Positions 11,665-22,771 of a stretch of 64,000 bases of DNA are shown piece after piece. The position numbers were made by a program, and so were the translations under genes. The stretch covers positions 1,127,101-1,191,100 of the forward strand of contig WBVU01000016.1 in NCBI GenBank assembly GCA_009192285.1. The letters run 5' to 3'. The notes below the pieces were generated by a model, which searched no databases, was not told the DNA's origin, and saw only the letters and a list, made by a program, of their open reading frames with translations. The DNA is from Morchella semilibera. Lineage: Eukaryota; Ascomycota; Pezizomycetes; Pezizales; Morchellaceae. Each line of letters opens with the position of its first letter. The first letter of the stretch is position 1.

Positions 11665-12996
11665 ATGGCAGACTTTTGGGCTGGGTATAACTTCCCCCCC
11701 CCCCTATCTCGCCCCTATTAATTAAATACATGCTGCTGCTGATGTTACTTCACAGCTACATCTCTGGTGCAGCCTCTATCATAATCGGATCCCCCCTTGA
11801 CATAATCAAAGTCCGCCTCCAGTCGGGTCCCCAGATTAGCTCAACCCAACTGTACACCTTCGAGAATCTCGGCAGCTTAGTTAGAGGTCTTACCATGACT
11901 CCAACTGTCCAAACGTGACTAACACACCTCCAGGCGCTGCAGCTCCGCTCGCAGGCTATGGAGCTCTAAACGCCCTTCTTTTCGTCTCTTATAACCGCGC
12001 ACTTGAGTTACTCGGAGATACACCTGCACATCCAACTAGTCTCTGGAAGATCTGGGTTGCAGGAGCAGCCGGAGGACTGGCTACTTTCTGTGTTTCTTCT
12101 CCCACTGATGTCTGTCTACCTGCTATTACTCTGCCTGTTAAGCTCTCCAAAATCATAAAGCTTACAGATATCAAAATAACAGTTGATTAAATGTCGCGCT
12201 CAATTAAGCTCAAGCTCTCAGTCTTCCTGGAGCATAACTAAGCAGATTCTACGCTCTCAAGGAGTTCGGGGGTTGTATTTCGGGGGAGTGGTTACAAGTC
12301 TTCGTGACTCAATTGGATATGGCTTCTAGTACCATACCTAAAATATGCTTATCCATTTTTAACTACTAACAGAGCCGCCGTAGCTTTCTACCATACCAGG
12401 GTATCCAAAGGCTCTTAGACGCCAATTTTGATATGAGCGACCACTATGCCTTCAAGATCTTATTTTCGGGAGGGATTGCCGGGTGCATCTCGTGGGCTTC
12501 CATCTATCCACTAGATCTCGTCAAGACCCGATATCAGACGCAATTTACTGCATCGGAAATATCGTTGATTCCGAACCGAAACAGCGGTGCTGCGCCCATG
12601 GGCGCTGAGATGGGTACATGGGAGTGTGCGAGAGCTGCATACAGAGAAGGCGGAAGAAAAATCTTCTTTAACGGGCTAGGAATCTGGTAAGTTTTACTCT
12701 TACTCTCCTACCAGTGTAGACAAGATTCTTATGATTCTATCTTTCGGAATAGCATGGTGAGAGCTTTTCTGGTAAGTACCGACCTCTCCCTAGTTATAGT
12801 AAGACATGATTGATAACCCATGATCCTCAGGTAAATGCAGCAGGTGTAAGTTGAGATGATCCGAGTTTTAATCCCTCTTTCCCATGTATGTTGCAGTTCC
12901 GCTGAAACGTTTGAGTAGTTCTTTGTGTACGAATGGGCCTTAGCCCAGTTACAGCCCTCAGAGAAGTTCAAGATACCGGTGGTGATGGGTGTTTAG
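11665..12996 (+). pseudogene. Mitochondrial carrier family (SLC25) gene with a broken 3' end
   Basis: Reconstructable exons are 11665..11684, 11756..11886, 11934..12109, 12183..12328, 12375..12686 and 12753..12771, followed by a short exon at 12831. The product starts MADFWAGYISGAASIIIGSP and shows three carrier signatures: SPLDIIKVRLQSG, SPTDLIKCRAQ and YPLDLVKTRYQTQ (PxDxxKxRxQ), a full three-repeat carrier with six helices. All introns to this point have GT-AG ends and correct phase. After VNAA at 12831..12843 the frame breaks: the homologous continuation SAETFE is in a frame the donor/acceptor pair at 12843/12896 does not reach, and that frame has a TAG stop at 12916..12918 before FFVYEWALAQLQ. 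The protein would lose or replace about 35 C-terminal residues. It resembles carnitine- or amino-acid-type carriers; the substrate is unknown. A truncated functional protein remains possible. Confidence 0.65.
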
Positions 12997-14286
12997 CTGT
13001 GGCTCGATAGATCTATAGACATGGTTGGTTTAGAGCGTTAAGTGATCGCTAGTAAGATAAATTCTATTTACTTGGCTACTTTTTAGTGGCAGTTGCTCCA
13101 AACTTTGTGAGATGTAAAGTTTCGTGGACTATGGCGCAGCCTTCTAGTTGTACCTACAACCCCCACCTACTTATTTCACTCCTTTTGCCTTCCGCTTAGC
13201 CTCTCGTCCATTAGACACCTATCAAAATCGTAATACTGTACCGCCCTAGGGCAGCTATACCCCATGCCAGCCATTCCCTAACGAGCCCGGACATGGATAG
13301 CCCTGATAGTCACACTGCAAACACTGGAGGACTTCCCGTAAGCTATAGAAGCTACTCTATCGCTATTTAGGTTCTATTTGAGGTTGCAACGGATAGAACA
13401 TGGGGTATCTATCATAGGAAGTTTTCTATCGTTAGGACCCCCTCTCAAAGTGGGGGGGGGTCCTATCCATTTTGCTCCTTCTATATGATTTCTATTGCTT
13501 GTTGCAATGAGTACAATCCACGCACCTTCCGCTACTGGACTAGTAATCGAATAGAACAGAGAGATCTTTCTTTACCTATAAAGAAAATAGGGATAGAACA
13601 GCTTCTATAGCTTACGGGAAGTCCTCCACTAATATGCGCTACTACCCGTTACACTCTTCTCCCAGAGAGAAATCTCTAGCCATAGACTACTACAATACTT
13701 GTCGCAATAGTGGTATCTATATTTGCAAAATTTTTATACTCTACCACTAGTGCCTAAATCAGTCGATATAGATGATAATAATTACATTTGGCATTATCAG
13801 GACCGGGCCGGCAGGTGGCGTTTAGACAGTTTCTAATATACATGTAGATTCAATATTTAGCTAGTGAATACCCAACGATATTTAACCAGTCCCAACCGGA
13901 CACGAGTGATAGGGGATGAAGGAAATATGATTTTCTTTGCCCGCAGATAGAACAAGTCTGGGTAATAGGACGGAGACGTGCGCGAGCAGGAAGTATAGTA
14001 TAAAATTACAAAATAAAATTGACTATGTTTTGCTGTGATGCCAAAGAAAAGGATTAATCCAATTTTTTTGCTCGAGAAAAAAGGTGCCTTGCCGTCCAAT
14101 CCTACCCTGTCCTATCCTGTAATGCAACATATTTTTCCTATTGTAAATTCAACCAGCCCAGAATGAAGAAAGCGTAATACAAATGAATATATATCAATAA
14201 ATGAAATAGAAATGTAGAGGGCACCCAAACGCCAACTGCTCTTAAATGAGCACATGGGTCACCAGAGCTAAAAACACAAAGAAAAC
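12997..14286. other. Spacer between carrier pseudogene and noxB, contains a MITE
   Basis: Apart from the inverted-repeat element at 13326..13627 I see no gene. The right part is the 3' flank of noxB, which is transcribed leftwards. Confidence 0.55.
13326..13627. mobile_element. MITE-like element with 28 bp perfect terminal inverted repeats
   Basis: The 28 bp at 13326..13353 (GGAGGACTTCCCGTAAGC... to ...GAAGCT) is the exact reverse complement of 13600..13627. The trinucleotide ACT flanks both ends (13323..13325 and 13628..13630), compatible with a 3 bp target duplication. The 302 bp interior has no coding potential and holds several GATAGAAC-like subrepeats and a G tract. A non-autonomous DNA transposon is the simplest reading. 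No second copy was noticed in the window. Confidence 0.75.
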
Positions 14287-16364
14287 TTAGAAATTTTCTT
14301 TTCCCCAGACGAAGGAGAATCCTGGCTCCGAGTATTGATTGCACTTAACGTGGAGCGCTGAACCAAGGGGTTTGGGTCCACAGAAGACTAAATTCAACTA
14401 GTTAATAATAGTTCTAGTTATCGGGAACAAAGATAGGAAAACTTACAAACTCCAACATCAGCTGGTGTATGCATAGCGCGAATGCTTTTGAATACAGTGT
14501 CCCAGTTGGGTCTACCGAAGTTTGTAGGAGCTCTTAAGCCTGTAATGGCATCTTTTTCGGCATTTGCATCGTTAATCATGATGTTTGTAGCGTCGTCAGG
14601 CTTAATCTTAGCTGTTAGGTATGTGTGGATCTCGATGAGATGGCCAATATCTTGGGCCTCAATGGCCAAAAGTAGAGAGCGGAACCACTCGAAGGATCCG
14701 AAGTCACGACAAATCCAGAAGAAATAAACTTTATGGAGTCTTGTCTTTTTCTGTGGATAATTGCTCCTGTACCAGATACTCTTCAAGATTGACGCGAAAG
14801 GAGTGACACCAATGCCGGCACCAACAAGAACTGAAACCTCGTATTTGAAAACGTCCTCAGAAGCGGATCCAAAAGGCCCATCGATGTATACTCTGGGCAG
14901 AACCCTACGAATAGCGGGGTCAACATCCTCTTTAGTATTTTTGTCCACACCAATAACTCTTGACTCTCTGCGCTTCGCTTTCTCAGCTTTATCGTCGGCG
15001 CCTCCGGGAGCCTTTTTATCGATGTTACAGCCCAAAGTTTTACCAAGTTGTTTAGTGAAGTCTCCAACCATACGAACATGGACAGAAATATAATCCTCCT
15101 CCGGAGCACTGGTTAGTGTGAAAGGGTGATATTGATAGATTGAAACTTCCGGACAGCAAAGAAAAATGTATTGTCCAGCTTTGGTGACGGTGCGGTCTTT
15201 CTTGATCTGGATCTCGACAACATTGCTAGGATGTTCGATGACCTTGCTGATGTATGTCTTGTGCTTGCCGCGGATCTCACGCATGGTCCTCTCTCCAAGA
15301 TAAAGGAGACCGCCGACCATCCAAAATTTCCAGAAAACACCAATACCATCACAGAAAGGGGGTCGGTCAGGCTTGATCATGCAGAAGGCACCGTGAAATG
15401 ACCAGAAGAAAAAGAAAATCATAAAGAGGTGGTGAGAATACCTTTAAGTTGTTAGTAATCCACAGTTCAGCCTAGAGATAGATACTTACCAAAATCTCTC
15501 GAAATTAGCCCTACGCGGTTTCTCCATTGCCGTTACAGCCATAATCATCAAGGAAATAAGCATGATATATCCAGTCCAACCAGGACCAGAAACAAAATTG
15601 GCCTGTAACCATCCTACAAACCCGAGATTATTCTTGATTGCCAGCTGGGCAAAATTATTCCAATGGGCACATGTGTGAAGCCATGAGAAAAAGACGATAG
15701 ACCACGCGGTCACTAACAAAAAACTATTAGCGGATGTATTTCGTATATCGGCAGGCATAAATACTCTTGTGAAAAGTGATATTCTTGTCAAATTGAATAA
15801 TCCCATTGAGGGCGGTTTGTCGAGCCATCGAGATAAGGTTACGGCAAACGGCTATATAAACAAAATTATTAACTTGAAGTTATAGGGAGTTATAGACGAG
15901 TTTGCTTACGCAATAAGATCAGGGCTACGTCTACATGCAATACTAATGCAGCAGATCGCGCTATAGGCAGTGTGATTCCAAACACCTCTCGAGCCCCAAC
16001 AAGTGTGTCCTTAAGGGTATAATGAATAAAACCAAACCCAAACACCAGCATGTGTAATAATATGAACAACCCGACAAAACTGACTAAATATCAGGACCTG
16101 TAACGTTTCAGTATGGCGAATTGAACTTATAACTTACATCCGTCGGTAACCTTCGTTGACCATCCTAATAATTCTATTAGCTCTAATATACATCAATAAT
16201 AATATAGGTTGTTCAAAGTGCACGTACCAGCGGTCGATCTTTTGCTTCAAAGTGAGAAGCTTGACATCATGTTTACTGATATCTGCAGAGCTCATCTTTG
16301 CCATCAGAGCCGGCCAGCGAGACCGCTCTGATTGAGAGCCTAATTTTTTGAAGCCGCTACTCAT
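14287..16364 (-). CDS. noxB: NADPH oxidase B (NoxB/Nox2)
   Basis: Seven exons: 16228..16364, 16138..16164, 15910..16079, 15765..15851, 15490..15712, 14447..15441 and 14287..14387; 1740 nt, 579 residues, no frame break. The N-terminal extension before the first helix and the phrases ALNGIIQFDKNITFHK, NNFAQLAIKNNLGFVGWLQA and KPRRANFERFWYSHHLFM identify NoxB rather than NoxA. Heme-ligand histidines are present as His139/His153 and His218/His231. The FAD-binding motif is HPFTLTSAPEED (from about 320), the nucleotide-binding loop GAGIGVTPFAS (from about 422), and the C-terminus CGPKPLGSALH ... FSFVWGKENF is complete. The enzyme transfers electrons from cytosolic NADPH across a membrane to oxygen, and in fungi drives regulated superoxide signalling in development. 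It is intact although its neighbours on both sides are decayed. Confidence 0.96.
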
Positions 16365-16986
16365 GGCTGCCTCTTTTTCCCCCTCTGCTCCTAGAAAACT
16401 TTGGTGGGTATGGCGACTAACGCGTGAGGGCGGGTCCTCGAATAAGATTTTCGCAGTTTCTTTTCAGGACCAGCTGAAGAGCAAGCTGTATCTGGGAAGG
16501 GACGATGTACGCTGATCTCGCCCGCCTGCGATGCTCCTTTGAAGGATATCTTAGGTTAAGTTGAACCTGTGGGGTGAAAATGGAAAACGCCGAGAAACCA
16601 AAGGAGAGACTCGAGGGTTTGAACGAAAGAAGTGGAAATTATTGAGATGGGGAGCTAGCGAGGGGGGGGGGGGTAAGAGAAGAAAAGAAAAAGGGAGAGG
16701 AGAGCGAGGCGTTAGTGGGATAATGAGAGACAAAGGGGGGGGGGGGGGTCCAATGGACTGATTCAAGTAAGGGATGGTCTGGAGGAGGCGAGCGGGAGTC
16801 GGCTTCTATTCGAGTTAAAATCGTAGCGGTTACCACTGGTGCAAATGGTGCCTGAACCAGGGTTGCAAGCTTGCGCGCTAGTGATGTGATAAAACTTTGG
16901 AATCAGCTTTTATCGCCTGACGTTGCTGCCCAAATTCCCTACATACTCTACTACTCTACTTCGAACCGCCGCTTACAGCGATGGGG

Positions 16987-17069
16987 AAAATTATTGTAGA
17001 AGGGGTCTAAAAACAGGTCTGAATGGCTGATCTGGCCAATAGGGCTCCCCATACTTCTACAATAATTTT
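16987..17069. repeat. 83 bp hairpin/foldback repeat, termini AAAATTATTGTAGAAG
   Basis: The 16 bp at 16987..17002 is the exact reverse complement of 17054..17069, with a 51 bp interior. The same terminus, with matching flank GTGGTAAAATTATTG, occurs again at 18069, which indicates a dispersed family rather than a chance palindrome. Confidence 0.65.
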
Positions 17070-18073
17070 ACCACACGCTGTACTACCTGCAGTCGTGACA
17101 GGAGGGCCATTCGGCATGCTGTGCATTCTTGAAAATATCGGCATGGTGGGTCTTTTCTATGCGTATTATAGCAGCTTTGCTATCTGCTTTTAAACGGGCT
17201 TATCCTGACCATATTAATCACGGCGGTTAGGAACTGAAGTTTCATGTACGAGACTCCAAACCACCAACAGTTTAAGCGAAAGGTTTTACCTCAGGTGAGG
17301 GTTACATGTCATCTAGCTCCAATCAATTCTCCGTTCCTGCTTTTTCTAGATCCGTTCTTCAGTTCCCAAGGGAAAATAACGTGTGTTACCCCTTCCCCTC
17401 CCAAGCTCGTGGACAATCCCTGGAGAAGATCAGGGGTCCTGAATTTGTTAACCAGCTCCAAACGAACCCCACCAAGACACGGAAACGATAAGAGCGTCAA
17501 AGTTTTTAGAGAATGTGCCGTTTTTACATGCAAGAAATCGGATGCAAGTCTTAACGGAAAACGGGCCTCTCCAGCCGGGTATAATGACTGGTTTTGTGAG
17601 ATACATTGTATAAGAAATTCAATGTCCTAGCCACTAAAAGGGTAAGCCATTATGACGAGGTTTTACCCACCCTCCAGACACCTACAAATATAATTTATGT
17701 GTAGGGCAAAGTTTTCCTTTGCGCTTCAAGGTTAGGATACATTAGTAAGTATGTATGTAAGTACGTCTCTTCAGGAAACTATGTTCATGTACTTACTTAT
17801 GTACCTAAGCACATACGTGACTTTCGAGGGTAGATACGCCGTAAAGTTAAACCTCGGCCGGGAAAACATATTACATACCGGAGAAAGCCAGCACTGACAC
17901 CCGGTGAATAGAGCCTATACGCCTGGCTTTTGTGAAGAACTTTGGTACTTACATATGTAATTGTCCATAGATCTGATTATGATGTATGTACATACATGTA
18001 TCTATCGTAAGGTCTTTATGAAGGTGGTGGAAACAATAAGGTTTGGTGCGTTTTATGAAGGTATAGCGTGTGG

Positions 18074-18122
18074 TAAAATTATTGTAGAAGTATGGGAAGA
18101 GTCCTAGACCCCTGTTTCTACA
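18074..18122. repeat. Second, decayed copy of the AAAATTATTGTAGAAG element
   Basis: It begins AAAATTATTGTAGAAGTATG, identical to the reverse complement of the right end of the copy at 16987..17069, then diverges. The far terminus is degraded (TTTCTACACATTC). Confidence 0.5.
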
Positions 18123-19719
18123 CATTCTTGGCATTATTCGCCTGACACTACATGTACCTACTACATGAAGCGGTGAGATTGAGGCAGCTCGTATTGTATA
18201 GAAACATCTAGTAATTTTCCGCCTGCTATGTAGCTTTAGGATTGTTTTAAGTATCAGTGTATTATAATGACATGTAGGTACATCTTATCCAGCTCAATTG
18301 TGGCCTAGTGTAACATGATGTACATGTAGGTACATGTAGGTACATGTATTAGTGCTTTTGTATGCATTAGGTAGATGCTCCGAAATGCTTGCTCTGTAGC
18401 ATTCCTACCCAGTAGAGTAGGGTTCTTCCCCGCATTAGGCATTCATGTAGCAATATGTATGCCTAGTCAACCATGGACTTGATACGGTCTTTAAGTGTAG
18501 GCTAGATGTCATACGCATTCTAATAAGCTTGAGGCTGAGAATAAGCATTCCAAAATTAAACCCAATTACATCTATCATGGTCTCAATTAGAACATGCCTA
18601 GACGTCAACTACATGTTACACTAAACGGGACAAAGATGTGGGATTCTCCGCCGAAGAGACTTACTGATGGCCTCGGAGGCCCTAGAGAATGTCTATCATA
18701 CGCGTAATAGTATACGTATCGCATCTATACAGGGCTCATCGCCGCGCGTATGAACTGTTAAGAAGTGGTTACATAATTCACTGCTCTTGGTACAAGTACG
18801 TACAGTAGAACTCCTCACTTTCTTAGGTATATGTACTTGGTGGCTTCCAGGAGGAAGCCAGAAGGCGCAGTAAAGTACGTACAAATACTCTTGGTGTTAT
18901 GCCCCCCTAAGCCCCTCCTCATACATGGATTTGGATTTTTCCACATGCACACCTTGTGCACCCAGGAGTAATAATAGTGATACCTAGAAGAATATGGCAA
19001 ATTGGATGCTCCTGTGCTCAGCCTCCCGCTCTGTAGTTCGTCCTTGCACGTGTGAGAGATCTCGAGGAGGGGTCTAAAAGGTTGAAAATCATGCTGCCTG
19101 CTCCTCATCCCTCAAGGGCCAACAGCAACTAACTGACTGTATTCTATAGCGAGTGATCATCGCCACTCTTCTCGCCATTTCCTTACCTTGTAAACCATAC
19201 CTGCTGCTCAGCTCCAGGTCTTCCCTCAATTTCTGCTATCCCAGCTGGTGCAGACTGCAACTCTGACATCTAACAACTGCCCTTTTGCCTTGCGGCCCGG
19301 TCGGCAAGTCGTCATCTAATAATTTGAGTCTAGTCGGAATAGAGTCCCGATTCTGTGTATTTTGTGAGATCCCTCATCCAATCGTTGCAGCACTCCTTTC
19401 CGCAGAGAAACCCGCTTCTCGACAGCGAAGGACCAAAGCTCCTGGTTGCTAGTGCGGGGTGAAAATTATCATCCATCGCATCTCTTTACTACAGTAGTTT
19501 AAATAATTCAAGGGTTATTTTTTCTTCCGGAGAACGGCAAAGACGCAGTTCCGGTGCAGAAGTACTGCTTTGGGTAGTAGACTTGATCCTTATAAACAGG
19601 TGAGTAAAAAATGTGAGCTTTGATGCACATTTTTGTCTTCATCTGCCTTGGGGCTCCGCCCTGACTTTTCTTCTTAAGTTGACCGACCCTTCTTTGGCCG
19701 CACAGATCCTCGACGGAGT

Positions 19720-22700
19720 ATGTCCGGCATGGGCGCCACTTTCTATCCCGGAAATGATGATTACATGATGCCCGAACTCAATATCGTGTCTCCAGCCCTC
19801 AGAGGTTTGTTTCTCCTTTGTTCTTTTACTAGCACATATATACTTCTTGGTTTTCTCTTTTGATTTGGTGACTGTCCACTGTCGAGTTTGATTTAACGTT
19901 TTCTGTTGTTGCCCCCCGCAACCCCTCCAACCTCCTATTGCTGCCACTTACATCTGCCAGAGTAATGCCCGAAGTTCCTGGACACATAACAGACAGTTTG
20001 AAGCATCTCGAAATCGACGGCAGCAAAATGATGAATCAACGAAACCAAGGGAATTATCCCCAGGGAAACCACTCCGATCCCTATTCTACACCATCACAAG
20101 GTCGACCTTTAAGCGACGACCGAGGGGGTTCGATCTAGTTATGCCTCGTCGTACCACTCATCGATAGGAGATGACTACCGGTTTTCAGGAATAGAGGAAC
20201 CAGTATTCTCTCCGTTCCCAAGGCTTATCAACCCTGGTCCAAACATCCCCCAACAGATGAAGAGAAGGAAGCGCAGATTGAGGGTGCTCGTTTGGAGGTC
20301 CTCTCATCGAACGACCCTGAGATGCAGTTGATATGGCCCAGGACGCGTTGAGCTATGTTGAAGTTTCGGTAGCATACCATAACCGAATCTATGAAGGCAC
20401 AGACAGACCAATGACTCCCGCACTTGAACACCAAATCAAAACAGATGCCATTAGTGTTGTAAGCTTTTTAGCTGATCAGCACCATCCAAGGGCAGAGTTT
20501 ATGAGGGGAAACTGGCTGGAGTTCGGAAAGTTTGGATTCAGGATAGACAAAAAGGAGGCCTTCAGGTGCTATGCCCGCGCAGCGGAAAAGGGCTTTGCCC
20601 GCGCTGAGTATAGGATGGGGATGCAATTTGAGAATTCCAACGAACCTATGAAAGCTATTAAGCATTACAACCAGGGAGCGGCTTTGGGCGACTCGGCATC
20701 CAACTACGTAGGCTTATATCTATGAATCACGTTTTAATAGTTACTAACCCCTTGGCAGAGACTCGGGATGATGACATTGCTGGGGGCAACACGGTCAGAA
20801 GCAAGACTACGCAAGAGGTGTTCATCTTATTAAGCAAGCAGCTAACACGGCCGACGAAACGCACCCCAAGGGGCATATGTAAGTACATCAAAGACCCTAA
20901 GTAATCAATTTTAACCTAGCTATAGGTTTATGGCATGCTGCTAGCCAGAGAGCTCCCTGGTATAGAGATCCCAGATCTCTTCTTGCCTATGGATATCAGG
21001 CAGGCCAGAGAGATGATAGAGAAAGCAGCTTTTCTCGGATTTGCTGTAAGAGAAGTAATTCCCACAAATGATTCACTCACTGACAGCTACCTAGCGTGCC
21101 CAACTCAAGATGGGAACAGCGTATGAATTGTGTCAATTAGGCTGCGATTTCAATCCAGCGCTATCTCTCCATTACAACGCTCTGGCCGCGAGGCAAGGTA
21201 ACTAACTATCTTCGAGGTCCCGATTTTTCAAGAACAATCGCTGACGACCTTTTCAGGCGAGCCGGAGGCAGATATGGCCATTAGCAAATGGTTTCTATGT
21301 GGCCATGAAGGTGTATTCGAATAAAAATGAGAAATTGGCTTTCAAGTACGCTCAACGAGCAGCAGCAGCCGGGCTTGGAACCGCTGAGTTCGCAATTGGT
21401 ATAGAATCTACTCCGAACCCCCAAATATTCACGAATAACTGCTGATATCTTTTAAGGATATTTTTATGAAATCGGGATGTATGTCCAGGTAGATTACAAA
21501 GAAGCGCAACGGTGGTATGCCAAGGTAAGCAACGGTGCGCATCGGCAGCAAAACCGCTACTAACTCGGAATTAGGCTGCGGCACATGGTAATAAGGACGC
21601 CAGCGGTCGAATTGACGGTATATCACGCTCAAAGACATTGTCCAGAAAGGATCACGAAGCTGTTGCCATCTCGAAGATTAAAGCACGACACGGCTCCCAA
21701 AGACTTCGCAACAATCCTATTACAGAGAGACAGCAATCGGCCGCGGCCCCCATCATGAGTCCGCTAGCAGAAGCCGTGGATATGCCCGATCCCAAATTCC
21801 TGGAGGTAATTACAATTATAATTCTGGTCCCCTACCCGGTCAACGCCCCGTAAGACAAAGCCACCATGCCCAACATCAACCCAGGTTTTATTTCGCCAGA
21901 AATAGCTAGCCATTTGCAACCCTTTGGTGCTCCCCAGTCTCCTATTCAAGCAAGGCCTGGTTCCGCTGCCCCATACCCTCTCTCCGGCCCTCCTGCACCT
22001 GGGCCCCACCCACGTGGACCGGGGCGCTTTTGGTCCGCAACCCCGACAGATCTCTGGAACGCCTGGAACTAACAGACCTTAATTCTATAGTTGGAGGTCC
22101 TCCTCCTGGAATGATCCCACCCGCAGGTACATACCCCACCGGCCCACCTCGCCCGTTCACTGCTATGAGCGACGGTAGCCCTAGCCGGAGACCGTCCGGA
22201 GCGGGGAGGGCAGCCATACGGCCTCCACAACAGCAACAGCAGCAAGGATACCCACCACAATCACCAGATCCTGGCTATCCTGGAGGATTTAACGGTGACG
22301 CTGTTCCCCGTATCCACACACCAAAGCCTCCAGGTCTCCCATCAGGCCCCGCCCCATCAACATTGGGTTCGAGGCACCCGATAGGCCGAAGCCATCAAAG
22401 ACCGCTCCTCCTGGTGGGCCAATAGCGCCCCTCCTTCAAGTTTGGAAGGCCCGGAACATCTCAAGGTCCAGCGCCGCCAAGAGCGCCCATGACATCTCAG
22501 CATGGAAGTGCGCGGTTGGCCATGAGCTTCATGATGGTCCACCCACCCCTACAAACAACCCCCCTAGGACCAACCACAGCTGAGTCTACACCACCAAAAC
22601 CAGCTCCGGCACCGCTTCCTAAACCCCCAGGCAAGGGGTCCCAAGACATTCGAAGATATGGGTGTCCCCCAGGCCCCCAAACAAGATGGAGATTGCGTGA

Positions 22701-22771
22701 GTATTCAATATCCGAAGAAATTCAAAACCGGTTCTTTGCTAATTTTTCTGCGCTTCTAGGTTATCATGTGA
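19720..22771 (+). pseudogene. Skt5/Chs4-like chitin synthase activator (Sel1 repeats, CaaX), multiply frameshifted
   Basis: The N-terminus MSGMGATFYPGNDDYMMPEL begins at 19720. Downstream is the Sel1-repeat body typical of Skt5/Chs4, which recruits chitin synthase III to growth sites: SYVEVSVAYHNRIYEG, VSFLADQHHPRAEFMRGNWL, KKEAFRCYARAAEKGFARAE, GTAYELCQLGCDFNPALSLH, EADMAISKWFLCGHEGVFE and YEIGMYVQVDYKEAQRWYAK. A Pro-rich tail follows, and the last exons join as DGDC-VIM-stop, a prenylation CaaX box split by an intron (acceptor before 22760). Homology jumps frame at about 20124 (G5 run), 20247 (C5 run), 20335, 20782 (G5), 20870 (G4), 21322 (extra T, immediate TAA) and 21785, with more in the Pro-rich region. 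Intron boundaries between these breaks are still GT-AG and in phase. Most likely a recent pseudogene; base-calling error in homopolymers is the alternative, but neighbouring long genes are clean. Confidence 0.8.

Larger units (their letters stand above)
16365..19719. other. Long gene-free spacer with short inverted-repeat remnants
   Basis: About 3.4 kb. It holds two G tracts near the noxB start (about 16664 and 16737), hairpin elements at 16987..17069 and 18074..18122, and at least five TACATGTA octamers (17993, 18145, three in tandem at 18320..18345). No ORF has recognisable domain content. The right part would be the upstream region of the skt5-like pseudogene. Confidence 0.5.

Noticed and set aside
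17244-17630. 128-codon plus-strand ORF
   Set aside because: No domain, no codon pattern like nearby genes, and it lies in a repeat-bearing spacer.
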